DNA of 64,000 nt, from the NCBI RefSeq assembly GCF_003254565.1, contig NZ_QJRI01000177.1:186001-250000 (forward strand), in the 5' to 3' direction. Of this stretch, positions 34,463-42,877 are shown piece by piece (the stretch's first letter is position 1; each line of letters begins with the position of its first letter). Below the pieces are notes generated by a model. The model had not been told where the DNA came from. It searched no databases and saw only the letters and a program-made list of their open reading frames with translations. Origin of the DNA: Flavobacterium nitrogenifigens. Its GTDB lineage: Bacteria > Bacteroidota > Bacteroidia > Flavobacteriales > Flavobacteriaceae. A program made the position numbers and the translations under genes.

Positions 34463-34480
34463 TGTAACATTTTTTATTAC
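34463..34480 (+). promoter_or_regulatory. Putative Rrf2 operator, copy 2
   Basis: TGTAACATTTTTTATTAC lies 18 bases ahead of the ATG at 34499 and just above a near-consensus TAAATTTA (34485-34492), so it covers the region of the -33 element. Confidence 0.6.
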
Positions 34481-34498
34481 TAAATAAATTTATATATT

Positions 34499-35140
34499 AT
34501 GAAAATCGCACTTATCGGAGCTACAGGATTTGTTGGCTCAGCAATTTTAAATGAATTAGCAGACAGAAAACATGAAATTACTGCTATTGCAAGGACTCCA
34601 AAAGACACAGCAAACGCAACTTGGGTTGCTGCAGATATTTTTAATGTTGATGCTTTGGCAGAAATCTTAAAAGGTCACGATGCTGTTGTCAATGCTTACA
34701 ACCCAGGATGGACTAATCCTAATATTTACGATGACTTTTTAGCAGGTTCAAAAGCTATTCAGGAAGCGGTTAAAAAATCAGGCGTTAAACGTTTCATCAC
34801 AATTGGTGGAGCTGGAAGTTTATATGTTGCGCCAGATTTACAAGCGGTTGATACTCCAGATTTTCCAAAAGAGATCTTCCCTGGAGCTAATGCAGCAAGA
34901 CATTATTTAAATATTATTAAAGAAGAAAAAGATTTAGACTGGGCTTTCTTTAGTCCTGCTTTCGAAATGCACGCTGGAACTAAAACAGGAAGAACTGGAA
35001 AATACCGTTTAGGCTTAGAAAATCCTGTTTTCAATGACGAACAGAGAAGTATTTTGTCTGTAGAAGATTTAGCGGTTGTAATTGCTGATGAAGTGGAAAC
35101 TCCAAAACATCATCAAGTTAGATTTACAGCGGGTTATTAA
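34499..35140 (+). CDS. NAD(P)H-binding oxidoreductase (YwnB-like SDR)
   Basis: A 213-residue atypical short-chain dehydrogenase. The N-terminus KIALIGATGFVGSAIL carries the GxxGxxG dinucleotide loop at residues 7-13, and the FITIGGAGSLYVAP segment is near residue 98. It lacks the canonical YxxxK catalytic pair, as in the NAD(P)H-binding (NmrA/YwnB-like) group, so it may be a redox sensor or a reductase of small quinone-like molecules. It lies 57 bases after the Rrf2 gene with its own operator and probable promoter. Confidence 0.85.
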   Translation: MKIALIGATGFVGSAILNELADRKHEITAIARTPKDTANATWVAADIFNVDALAEILKGHDAVVNAYNPGWTNPNIYDDFLAGSKAIQEAVKKSGVKRFITIGGAGSLYVAPDLQAVDTPDFPKEIFPGANAARHYLNIIKEEKDLDWAFFSPAFEMHAGTKTGRTGKYRLGLENPVFNDEQRSILSVEDLAVVIADEVETPKHHQVRFTAGY

Positions 35141-35150
35141 TTTTTTTTCA

Positions 35151-35258
35151 GCCACGAATTCACGAATTTTCTTTTTAAAATCTTTACCTAATATTATTCG
35201 AATTAATTCGAAAAAATAATCTCAAAGATTTTAAAAAGAAAATTCGTGAATTCGTGGC
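35151..35258. repeat. Perfect 35-bp inverted repeat (108-base hairpin)
   Basis: Left arm 35151-35185 and right arm 35224-35258 are exact reverse complements over 35 bases, beginning GCCACGAATTCACGAATT. The 38-base middle contains a second dyad, TTCGAATTAATTCGAA (35197-35212), flanked by ATTATT and AATAAT. No target-site duplication or transposase is present. It lies between the YwnB-like and meaB genes. Confidence 0.92.
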
Positions 35259-35319
35259 TAACTTTTTTTACTCCTTTTGAGAATAACAAATTCATGTAAA
35301 TTAGTGATGAACTAACTTT

Positions 35320-35349
35320 TTGAAACTGTTTTTGTTTTCTGTACTTTTA
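35320..35349 (+). promoter_or_regulatory. Promoter of meaB
   Basis: TTG at 35320-35322, a 19-base spacer and TACTTTTA at 35342-35349, one mismatch from TAnnTTTG. The start would be about 13 bases ahead of the TTG codon at 35369. Confidence 0.45.
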
Positions 35350-35368
35350 CATTTCTAAAAAGTGCGTT

Positions 35369-36463
35369 TTGTCAAATTCTAATAAACAAACTGGTAGTAT
35401 ATCTGAAAAAGCTGGAATTTCATCTCCTGAAATCACCAATATTTCGGCTATCAATCAAATTAAAAGCAAACGCAGACAACAACCAACTTCTCAAGAATTA
35501 ATTGATGGTATTTTAGAAGGAAACAGAACTTCTCTTAGCCGTGCCATTACTTTAATTGAAAGCACCAATCCAGACCATTTTGATAAAGCTGGCGAAGTGA
35601 TTCAAGGCTGTTTAGCTCATGCTAATAAATCAGTTCGTATTGGAATTACAGGTGTTCCCGGCGTTGGAAAAAGCACTTTTATTGAAGCTTTTGGAAAACA
35701 TCTGACACAATTAGGAAAAAAAGTAGCAGTTTTGGCAGTCGATCCAAGCAGTTCGCTTTCGCATGGAAGTATTCTCGGTGACAAAACCCGAATGGAAGAA
35801 TTGGTCAAAGATGAAAACGCTTTTATTCGTCCAAGTGCTTCTGGAGAAACGTTAGGCGGTGTGGCTCGAAAAACTCGAGAAACTATTATTCTTTGTGAAG
35901 CGGCAGGTTTTGATACTATTATAATCGAAACAGTTGGTGTTGGCCAAAGTGAAACCGCTGTTCACAGCATGGTCGATTTCTTTTTGCTTTTAAAGATTTC
36001 TGGCGCTGGCGACGAACTTCAAGGCATTAAACGCGGTATTATGGAAATGGCAGATGCCATTGTCATTAACAAAGCCGACGGAGATAATATAAAAAAAGCA
36101 AATCAGGCGAAATTGGAGTTTAATCGCGCTTTGCATTTATTTCCTCCAAAAAAATCAAACTGGCAACCTAAAGTAACTACTTGCAGTTCGCTTACAAAAG
36201 ATGGCATTGCGGAAGTTTGGAATACTATTTCTGATTATTTTGAAATGACTAAAGAAACGGGATTTTTCCAAGAAAAAAGAAATGAGCAAAATCATTTCTG
36301 GATGATGGAAACCATCAACGAACAATTGAAACAAAACTTCTATAATCAGCCTGAAATCATTTCGCTTTTAGAAGAAAACAAAAAAGCAGTGCAAAACAAT
36401 GAGATTTCATCTTTTGCAGCTGCTTCTAGTTTATTAAAATTATATTTTGAAAAAAGATTCTAA
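35369..36463 (+). CDS. meaB: Methylmalonyl-CoA mutase-associated GTPase MeaB
   Basis: A 364-residue G3E-family GTPase that protects and reloads adenosylcobalamin-dependent methylmalonyl-CoA mutase. Walker A is GVPGVGKSTFIEAFG near residue 93, switch regions include VDPSSSLSHGSILGDKTRM and ETVGVGQSE, and the base-recognition motif is INKADGD near residue 230. The C-terminal dimerisation arm ends the protein. The reading frame has no ATG ahead of the conserved core; the TTG at 35369 is taken as the start on the basis of promoter position. The mutase genes are not in this window. The stop is embedded in a CTTAG repeat arm. Confidence 0.93.
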   Translation: MSNSNKQTGSISEKAGISSPEITNISAINQIKSKRRQQPTSQELIDGILEGNRTSLSRAITLIESTNPDHFDKAGEVIQGCLAHANKSVRIGITGVPGVGKSTFIEAFGKHLTQLGKKVAVLAVDPSSSLSHGSILGDKTRMEELVKDENAFIRPSASGETLGGVARKTRETIILCEAAGFDTIIIETVGVGQSETAVHSMVDFFLLLKISGAGDELQGIKRGIMEMADAIVINKADGDNIKKANQAKLEFNRALHLFPPKKSNWQPKVTTCSSLTKDGIAEVWNTISDYFEMTKETGFFQEKRNEQNHFWMMETINEQLKQNFYNQPEIISLLEENKKAVQNNEISSFAAASSLLKLYFEKRF

Positions 36464-36581
36464 GACACTAAGCTTCTAAGTTACAAAGGTTTCTTGTCAG
36501 TTCAAGCAGAGTCGATAACATTTCGACTTCGCTCAATGTGACAAAACTTAGAAGCTTAGCAACTTAGTACCTTAGCATCTT
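36456..36581. repeat. Period-8 CTTAG hairpin with inner TGTCA...TGACA stem
   Basis: Left words (CTAAGNNT) at 36456-36483 overlap the meaB stop. Right words (CTTAGNAN) lie at 36547-36575. Between them, TGTCAGTTCAAGCAGAGTCGA can pair imperfectly with TCGACTTCGCTCAATGTGAC. Confidence 0.75.
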
Positions 36582-38518
36582 TATTTCTTAGGCCTAAGCT
36601 TATATTTATTTTCTTTATACAAATTCCCAGCTGTAATCACGTGCGCTAAAGCATCTTTAGCTAAATCTTCGTTCAGCTTTACAGGAACTAACGTTGTATC
36701 ATTTTTGATTTCAAATTGCAACGGTTTCAAATTTGGCTGCATGATTACAACCTGATTTTCGACTCTAAATGCGTTGATATCATTAAACTGCATAATAGAT
36801 CTTCCTTGTACTTTTGTATCCAATTTGCTTAAATTTCTACCTACCATAGGCGTTTCAAAAGGAATTCCTAAGTAGCTTAACAATGTCGGCGGAATATCAA
36901 TCTGACTTGCCAATCTGTCATAAACAGCTCCTTTTGGAACTCCAGGTCCCATGATAAATGCTGGAATATGGAATTTATTAATTGGAACTAAATTTTTACC
37001 GTACGTTCTGGTATTGTGATCAGCAATTACAATAAAAATCGTGTTTTTAAAATAAGGTTCTTTTTTAGCCATTTCAAAGAATTTCCCAATAGAAAAATCA
37101 GCATATTTCATGGCATTATTTACTGTATTAGGCTTTTTATCATAAGGCTTAATTCTTCCTGCTGGATATTCAAAAGGCTCATGATTTGAAGTTGAGAACA
37201 TTAAAGAGAAGAATGGCTTATCTCCTTTTGATTTGAAATATTGATTGGCTTTAGTAACTAAATCTTCATCAGAATATCCCCAAGTTCCTTTGAAAGCATA
37301 TTTATTTCCGTCTGATTCAAAATCGGATTGATCCACGATGTCTGTAAAACCATTTCCGTTGAAAAACGAAGCCATATTATCAAAATTCGCCATTCCGCCA
37401 TAAATGAAACTTGTATCGTAACCTTTCTGTTTTAACGCATCTGCTAATGTAAAAAATCCTTGTTGTGAATTTCCAAGCTTCACTACACTTTCTGATGGCG
37501 AAGGCAAAAATCCAGTTACAACTGCTTCAATTCCGCGGACGCTTCTAGTTCCTGTGCAATATAAATTGGTAAACAACAATCCTCCTTTAGACAATTTATC
37601 AAATTCTGGTGTTAATGGTTTTCCTCCTAAAATTCCAACATATTCTGCACCTAAACTTTCTTGTAGAAATATCACCAAATTGTATGGCTTTTTCATAACA
37701 GAATCTGGTTGCTGCACATGTAAAAACGGAATATCCTTATCGGTAAAATCACTTGGACCAGCGATCATGTATTTTTTTACACGAGCAATAGCTTCGGCCT
37801 CATCCATTTTACCATACATTTTGGTATTTCCTTCATTTTTGATTGAATACGCAGCAAAAGCAACGGTATAAAATGAATTTAACCCTAAAGTATTTGTAAG
37901 CTGATCTGTTGAGAAAACAGCATTACTAGCATTAATTGGACGTTTTGAAGTAAGACTTGAACGTGCTCCGAAAAACAATAAAAAAGCCACTAATGGGAAT
38001 ACCATTAATTTGAATTTATATTCTGTACTTGTAGTATAAAATAATTGTTTTCCTTTTTTGAAAGCAAAATAAATTACAACTCCCAAAATTAGAAAAGTCA
38101 CAATGATTGAAGTCAAATAACTTTTTAAAAGCATTCCAACCACTTCTTTTGGATAAATAAGATAGTCTAAGAAAATCTTATTCGGACGTGTATCGTATTG
38201 TTTTACAAAATCTGGAGAAGCTAATTCTACAAAAAGAATTAAAAACAGAAATAGAAAACTATAAATTACCAGAAATTTATTGGTGAATTTTATCCATTTA
38301 CTTGGCAGGAAAGTAATTAGAACTGCTGGCAAAAATGATAAATAACATAGTAAAATTAAATCCATTCGTAATCCGATTGGAAAAATATACCAGAAATCTG
38401 GCGTCTGCACTACTCTTTCTTTAAAAAGAAAAAATAAAAAGATTCGGCTTAAAGTGGTAATCAATAACCCGATCAATATAAAACTGAAAATAGGTTTTAA
38501 GAAACGTAAATTTTTCAT
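36581..38518 (-). CDS. LTA synthase-like sulfatase-fold membrane enzyme
   Basis: A 645-residue protein with five N-terminal membrane helices (residues about 10-180) and a large extracytoplasmic alkaline-phosphatase-superfamily domain (about 275-620). The metal and nucleophile region is IFLQESLGAEYVGILGG with the presumed catalytic Thr in CTGTRSVRGIEAV near residue 322; the distal metal motif is VIADHNTRT near residue 500. This is the architecture of LtaS and the phosphoglycerol or phosphoethanolamine transferases. Gram-negative members decorate periplasmic glucans or glycans rather than making teichoic acid, so the acceptor is uncertain. Confidence 0.87.
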   Translation of the reverse strand: MKNLRFLKPIFSFILIGLLITTLSRIFLFFLFKERVVQTPDFWYIFPIGLRMDLILLCYLSFLPAVLITFLPSKWIKFTNKFLVIYSFLFLFLILFVELASPDFVKQYDTRPNKIFLDYLIYPKEVVGMLLKSYLTSIIVTFLILGVVIYFAFKKGKQLFYTTSTEYKFKLMVFPLVAFLLFFGARSSLTSKRPINASNAVFSTDQLTNTLGLNSFYTVAFAAYSIKNEGNTKMYGKMDEAEAIARVKKYMIAGPSDFTDKDIPFLHVQQPDSVMKKPYNLVIFLQESLGAEYVGILGGKPLTPEFDKLSKGGLLFTNLYCTGTRSVRGIEAVVTGFLPSPSESVVKLGNSQQGFFTLADALKQKGYDTSFIYGGMANFDNMASFFNGNGFTDIVDQSDFESDGNKYAFKGTWGYSDEDLVTKANQYFKSKGDKPFFSLMFSTSNHEPFEYPAGRIKPYDKKPNTVNNAMKYADFSIGKFFEMAKKEPYFKNTIFIVIADHNTRTYGKNLVPINKFHIPAFIMGPGVPKGAVYDRLASQIDIPPTLLSYLGIPFETPMVGRNLSKLDTKVQGRSIMQFNDINAFRVENQVVIMQPNLKPLQFEIKNDTTLVPVKLNEDLAKDALAHVITAGNLYKENKYKLRPKK

Positions 38519-38555
38519 TAAAAATAGTATAAGAACGTGAGATTAGAAAAACAAA

Positions 38556-38783
38556 TTACTCTTCGTAACGGTTGATTTCTCTGTCATAAAACTCATTAGC
38601 TTTTTCAATTAAACTTTCCATTTCGGCGTTTAATTCAGCTTCATCAAGATCTTCTGGTTCTTCTAGAAACTCAACCTCATCATCTTTCAAATTGATAATA
38701 AATCTTGGGTAATCTAGGTGAATGATAAAAATATCGTCTGGAAAATCGGTGTTATCTCCAAGTAAAAATTTAGGTAATTCCAT
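38556..38783 (-). CDS. Small acidic conserved hypothetical protein
   Basis: A 75-residue soluble protein, strongly acidic, particularly in the middle (EEPEDLDEAELNAEME). Its N-terminal half looks like short beta strands (FIIHLDYPRFIINLKDDEVEFLEE) and the C-terminal half like an amphipathic helix. No known domain was recognised. It has a good ATG and normal codon use for the region, and lies 37 bases upstream of the sulfatase-fold gene in the same direction, so the two may be co-transcribed. Confidence 0.7.
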   Translation of the reverse strand: MELPKFLLGDNTDFPDDIFIIHLDYPRFIINLKDDEVEFLEEPEDLDEAELNAEMESLIEKANEFYDREINRYEE

Positions 38784-38811
38784 ATCTATTTATTTTTTTA
38801 ATGGTTATTTT

Positions 38812-38838
38812 TTAGCCACTCCCGATAGCTATCGGGAT
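38812..38838. repeat. CCCGATAGCTATCGGG palindrome, copy 1
   Basis: A 16-base perfect palindrome (38821-38836), extended on the left by TAGCCACT. The same 27-base module occurs in reverse orientation at 43050-43076 and 43229-43255. It lies between the small acidic gene and the MATE gene. Confidence 0.85.
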
Positions 38839-38902
38839 AAAAGATTAAAAGGATTTCTCCTGGTTTTATATAATCTTCGGTTTATTTTTTATTCAAATTT
38901 AA

Positions 38903-40285
38903 TTATTCTGTGTCTGAATTCTTAACTAATCTCTTTGTTAAGTAATGAAAACGAATGTATAAACAAATTGCCGCTGCGGTTAAACCTGCCAAAAGTCCGA
39001 TCCAAACTCCTTGTGCTTTCAATTCGGTGTGTTCTCCTAAATAATACGAAATCGGAAAACCAATAACCCAATAGGCCACAAAAGTAATGTACATAGGAAT
39101 TTTAACATCTTGCAATCCACGCAATGCACCTAAAACCACAACTTGGATTCCGTCAGAAATCTGGAAAATTGCTGCAATTAAAAGCAGTTTTGAAGCAATT
39201 CCTATCACTTCTTCATTATCTAAAATTTGTCCTGTATTTTCCATATTCAAGAAAATATATGGCAGATAGTCGTGGAAAACGATAAAGAAAATCGCAAAAA
39301 TGGTTTCTAAAATTATGGCAAGCAAAAAGATAGAACGCGCCACAACAATTAGCTTTTTATAATCCATTAAACCTCTTTGATTGCTGACACGAACCATCGA
39401 AGTTACGCTTAATCCCATGGCAAACATAAAAGTCATCGACGCTAAACTCAAAGCAATCTGATTTGCCGCCTGACTTGTTTTCCCGATATTTCCGCAAAGC
39501 CAGATTGAAGCCGTAAACAGAACCACTTCAAAAAGCATTTGCATCGCAGAAGGAAATCCGATGCTGATAATCTTTTCTATTGTTGCCTTTTTTATTTCAT
39601 TAAAACTAAATCCTTTGAAAAAGCGTTTTAAATCATCTCTTCGCGAAAGCATAATATGCATGAACATTACCAAAAATATTCTTGAAATCACCGTTCCTAA
39701 AGCTGCTCCGATAATTCCCATTTTTGGAAAAATCCAAATTCCGTAAATTAAAACATAGTTTATACCTACGTGAAGCACATTGGCCATTACCATGGCATAC
39801 ATAGAATATTTGGTCAATGACATTCCGTCTGCAAACTGTTTATAGCCCTGGTACATTACCAACGGAATTAGAGAAAAAGCCACCCAGCCTAAATAGGGTT
39901 TTGCTAATACAATGACATCTGCTGGCTGTTTCAGCAATTCCATTATTGGTTTGGCAAACATAATTACCGTAAAAAGCACCACTCCTAAAATGGTACAAAG
40001 AAATAATCCATGATGAAAAGCAGAGCGAATTTTAGTGTCATTTTTCTCAGCATCACCTTCGGCAACGATTGGCGTAATGGCTGTAGAAAAGCCGATTCCT
40101 AAAGACATGGCAATAAAAATCATACTATTTCCAAGCGAAACCGCCGCCAGTTCTGTACTTCCTATTTTACCAACCATTATATTATCGACAATACCAATCA
40201 AGGTATGTCCGACCATTCCTAAAATAACAGGATATGCCAGTCTTAAATTATACGAAAACTCTTTAGTGTACTGCTTTAAATTCAC
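38903..40285 (-). CDS. MATE family efflux transporter
   Basis: A 460-residue, twelve-helix transporter of the MatE family, exporting cationic drugs or metabolites in exchange for Na+ or H+. Recognisable segments are YPVILGMVGHTLIGIVDNIMVG near the start and the second-repeat GFPSAMQMLFEVVLFT near residue 260. The GTG at 40285 is chosen as the start: it lies about 13 bases after the predicted transcription start, and the resulting N-terminus NLKQYTKEFSYNLRLA is typical. The longer ORF back to 40357 would cross the promoter. Confidence 0.92.
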   Translation of the reverse strand: MNLKQYTKEFSYNLRLAYPVILGMVGHTLIGIVDNIMVGKIGSTELAAVSLGNSMIFIAMSLGIGFSTAITPIVAEGDAEKNDTKIRSAFHHGLFLCTILGVVLFTVIMFAKPIMELLKQPADVIVLAKPYLGWVAFSLIPLVMYQGYKQFADGMSLTKYSMYAMVMANVLHVGINYVLIYGIWIFPKMGIIGAALGTVISRIFLVMFMHIMLSRRDDLKRFFKGFSFNEIKKATIEKIISIGFPSAMQMLFEVVLFTASIWLCGNIGKTSQAANQIALSLASMTFMFAMGLSVTSMVRVSNQRGLMDYKKLIVVARSIFLLAIILETIFAIFFIVFHDYLPYIFLNMENTGQILDNEEVIGIASKLLLIAAIFQISDGIQVVVLGALRGLQDVKIPMYITFVAYWVIGFPISYYLGEHTELKAQGVWIGLLAGLTAAAICLYIRFHYLTKRLVKNSDTE

Positions 40286-40304
40286 TTCTATTCTATTTTG
40301 TGCG

Positions 40305-40312
40305 CAAAGATA
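40305..40312 (-). promoter_or_regulatory. Promoter -7 element of the MATE gene
   Basis: TATCTTTG on the minus strand (40312-40305), 20 bases ahead of the GTG start at 40285. It decides the start codon for this gene. Confidence 0.55.
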
Positions 40313-40474
40313 GTCAGAAGCTTCGAATTCTATCCTATCTATAAAAATATATCCCAATTTTAAGACAAAAATAAGACGAACTAAATATTATGTAACGATT
40401 TTTAAAAATTGTATAACAAACTCCAAATGGCTTGCATATAATTTTACATCATAGAAATTTCAAAAATATAAGCC

Positions 40475-40993
40475 ATGAAAAAATTACAGATGTTATGCCT
40501 AGCTGCTTTCACATTTTTATTCGCCAACACCACATTTGCTCAAGAGACAGAAGCAACAAATTACGATCAAGGTTTTAGATTAGGTTTTGGCTTAAATGGG
40601 GGATTGCCAACCGACAATGATTACGACTGGTCTCTTGGGGGAGATGTTCGTTTACAGTATGATCTTTCCAAAAAAACATCTTTGACCTTAACTACAGGAT
40701 TTACAAATTTATTTATGGGAAAAGACGATCTTGGAAATGACATAAAAGATCTTGGATTTATTCCGGCCAAAGCAGGTTTTAAAGCTTTTGTCTTAAAAGA
40801 TCAATTTTATGTTTTAGGAGAACTAGGTGCTGGTTTTGCGGTAACAAATGGTTACGATAAAACTACCTTTTTATGGGCGCCAGGAATTGGTTATGCCAAC
40901 AAGTACATCGATTTAAGTGTTCGTTACGAAGATTATCATGATTTCAGAACCAATCAGGTAGCATTGCGTGTTGCTTATGGTTTTCAACTCTAA
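40475..40993 (+). CDS. Small outer membrane beta-barrel protein
   Basis: A 172-residue protein with a signal peptide ending at TFAQ near residue 23. The rest shows alternating hydrophobic strands and ends in an aromatic strand (VALRVAYGFQL), as for eight-stranded outer membrane barrels. Function unknown; barrels of this type in Bacteroidota are often porin-like or structural. A CCCGA terminator follows. A near-consensus TAATTTTA at 40439-40446 may belong to its promoter. Confidence 0.82.
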   Translation: MKKLQMLCLAAFTFLFANTTFAQETEATNYDQGFRLGFGLNGGLPTDNDYDWSLGGDVRLQYDLSKKTSLTLTTGFTNLFMGKDDLGNDIKDLGFIPAKAGFKAFVLKDQFYVLGELGAGFAVTNGYDKTTFLWAPGIGYANKYIDLSVRYEDYHDFRTNQVALRVAYGFQL

Positions 40994-41026
40994 AAAATAG
41001 GTTTAATTTATTATTTTGTTTTTGGT

Positions 41027-41065
41027 AAAAACCCGATAGTCTGAGGAGTCTGTCGGGTTTTTTAT
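41027..41065 (+). terminator. Terminator (CCCGAYAG hairpin)
   Basis: ACCCGATAGTCT pairs with AGTCTGTCGGGT (with G-U pairs) around a short loop, followed by TTTTTT. It has one CCCGATAG arm and one CTGTCGGG arm, intermediate between the CCCGACAG terminators and the CCCGATAG palindromes. Confidence 0.85.
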
Positions 41066-41156
41066 TTACCATTGGTCAAAAGAAGAGTGCCGGTAGTCAA
41101 ATGATTTTTTGGGATTGATTTAGAACGCGGTAATTCGCAGAAAAATTAATCAAATC

Positions 41157-42092
41157 ATGAACAAAACAATTTTTTATCTCTCGCAACTTTTTCTTTTTTT
41201 ATTGGCTACTCTTGCTGCGCGCTCACAATCGGGAATTTCAGGTGAATTCAAGGTCGATTATGTCCCTTTTTCTAAATATGTACGACCAATGGACAGCACA
41301 AAAACAAATGCCGAAAGCAATTTTAAAAGAGCCCAGATTGCTTTTGAAGTGCCGTTATCTTTAAAAATGGATAAATATGATCATCCAAAACTCTGGTCTG
41401 TATTTTTTAGTGGCAGTTATGCCAAAATGGAAAACAGGAATTACAATATTCAAGATCTTCCAATAGCATTTCAAGGCGGATTTCCAGATGAATTGCTCAA
41501 TACGCAAGTTGGAGTCAAACATTTGCGTTCCATTTCTTCTTCGTGGTCGTTGTTAATAATGGCTTCTGTAGGCGTTTATACCGATATGGTCGAAATTAAT
41601 AAAGACGATGTCCTGCTTCAAGGTGGGATTCTTTTTATCAAACAATTTAATCCTAAACTGGCTTTGGGTGCAGGTCCAGTTCTGACTAATAGCTTTGGTG
41701 TGCCGATGGTTCTTCCTGGAATTTATTTTAACTGGGAATCTACTGGAGCTTTACATTTTAAAGTAGCTTTTCCGGAAGGTGTAGAAATTGGCTATCGAAT
41801 GTCTGACACTTTTGACTTAAAAGCAGTAGCCGAATTAAGCGGAATGACAGCTGAAACCAAAATTGGAAATAAATCTACATTACTAGGATATCAGCAGATA
41901 ATTGCAGGCTTAAGACCTCAGGTGAAATTTGGAAAACATTGGATTTTAGAACCAACTGGCGGAACTACTCTCGTGCGAAGTTTTTCGACAACTAACCGAA
42001 AAATTAAAGAAATTTTCAAGGAAAAAGATATTGCCGATCCAAGATTCACCACTACGTTTTATGGAGCAATAGCGCTGAAATGGAAATTCTAG
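41157..42092 (+). CDS. DUF6268-like outer membrane barrel protein
   Basis: A 311-residue exported protein; the signal peptide ends near AARSQ at about residue 24. The mature part has strand patterns of an outer membrane barrel with a C-terminal aromatic strand (FYGAIALKWKF). The overall pattern (FKVDYVPFSKYVR, then AQIAFEVPLSLKM) suggests the DUF6268 family. It converges with the LytTR response-regulator gene, with only two bases between the stop codons. Function unknown. Confidence 0.75.
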   Translation: MNKTIFYLSQLFLFLLATLAARSQSGISGEFKVDYVPFSKYVRPMDSTKTNAESNFKRAQIAFEVPLSLKMDKYDHPKLWSVFFSGSYAKMENRNYNIQDLPIAFQGGFPDELLNTQVGVKHLRSISSSWSLLIMASVGVYTDMVEINKDDVLLQGGILFIKQFNPKLALGAGPVLTNSFGVPMVLPGIYFNWESTGALHFKVAFPEGVEIGYRMSDTFDLKAVAELSGMTAETKIGNKSTLLGYQQIIAGLRPQVKFGKHWILEPTGGTTLVRSFSTTNRKIKEIFKEKDIADPRFTTTFYGAIALKWKF

Positions 42093-42094
42093 AA

Positions 42095-42808
42095 CTATCT
42101 GCTTAATAAGTTTTTATAGACTACCCCTTTCAATAATTCCTCACGGCGTGTTCTTGAAATAGGTAGTTCTTGTCCTTTTATAAATAAACGTCCGCCAGAA
42201 ATAGAATCTATATGCGTAACATTTACGAGAAATGATTTATGGATTCGAAAGAAAATTTCTTTGGGAAGTGTTTCTTCTAATGAAATCATCGTCTGATGAA
42301 TAATCAGTACTTTATCTTTAAAATGAAGTTTAGCATAATTTTGCATTCCTTCGATATATAAAATATCTATCCAAGAAATTTTCTGAAATCCTTCTTCCTG
42401 ACGCACATATAAAAAAGGATCCAATTGATTTTGTTTTGGCGAACTCAGCATTTGATGCCATTGCTTTGCCTTTAACGAAGCCTGATAAAATCGCTGAAAA
42501 GTAATCGGCTTTAACAAATAATCTACAACTTGAAGACGGTATCCGTCTAAAGCATGTTCTGAATAAGCGGTTGTAAAAATCACCAATGGCGGATTTTCTA
42601 ATGATTCCAGAAACTCCAATCCCGTAAGATAAGGCATATTGATATCCAGAAACATCAAATCAATTTGCTTTTCCTGAAGAAACGAAGTCGCTTCTAGAGC
42701 AGAAGCACAAGTACCAATAGTTTCAAGGAAATCAATTTTAGAAACAAAATCTGCTATTCCGTTTCTTGCTATAGGTTCATCGTCGATAATGAGACATTTC
42801 ATTTTCAT
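42095..42808 (-). CDS. LytTR-family response regulator
   Basis: A 237-residue response regulator. The receiver domain holds the acidic pocket DDE at residues 9-11 and the phosphorylated D55 in MFLDINMPY. The C-terminal LytTR DNA-binding domain (about residues 135-235) includes the strand IDILYIEGMQNYAKLHF and FFRIHKSFLVNVTHIDSI. It acts with the sensor kinase at 43261-44310, which is on the same strand but 452 bases away, with a tandem repeat block between. Its target genes are not evident. No separate promoter was found directly upstream. Confidence 0.93.
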   Translation of the reverse strand: MKMKCLIIDDEPIARNGIADFVSKIDFLETIGTCASALEATSFLQEKQIDLMFLDINMPYLTGLEFLESLENPPLVIFTTAYSEHALDGYRLQVVDYLLKPITFQRFYQASLKAKQWHQMLSSPKQNQLDPFLYVRQEEGFQKISWIDILYIEGMQNYAKLHFKDKVLIIHQTMISLEETLPKEIFFRIHKSFLVNVTHIDSISGGRLFIKGQELPISRTRREELLKGVVYKNLLSR

Positions 42809-42845
42809 AGTTTTTTTCTCTGGTTTGTGTGTGTTTTTGTTTCTC

Positions 42846-42870
42846 GCAGATTTGGCAGATTTAGCAGATT
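42846..42870. repeat. Period-9 GCAGATTT word repeat
   Basis: Three tandem copies of GCAGATTT with one-base spacers upstream of the response-regulator gene. This is the same architectural style as the other word repeats, but no complementary arm was found. Confidence 0.6.
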
Positions 42871-42877
42871 TTTTTCT

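Noticed and set aside
35151..35258. Inverted repeat considered as an insertion sequence or MITE
   Set aside because: No target-site duplication at the flanks (TTTCA on the left, TAACT on the right), no transposase and no second copy of the arms in this window.
40286..40357. N-terminal extension of the MATE protein
   Set aside because: The extension would read across the TATCTTTG promoter and adds non-membrane residues atypical of MATE proteins.
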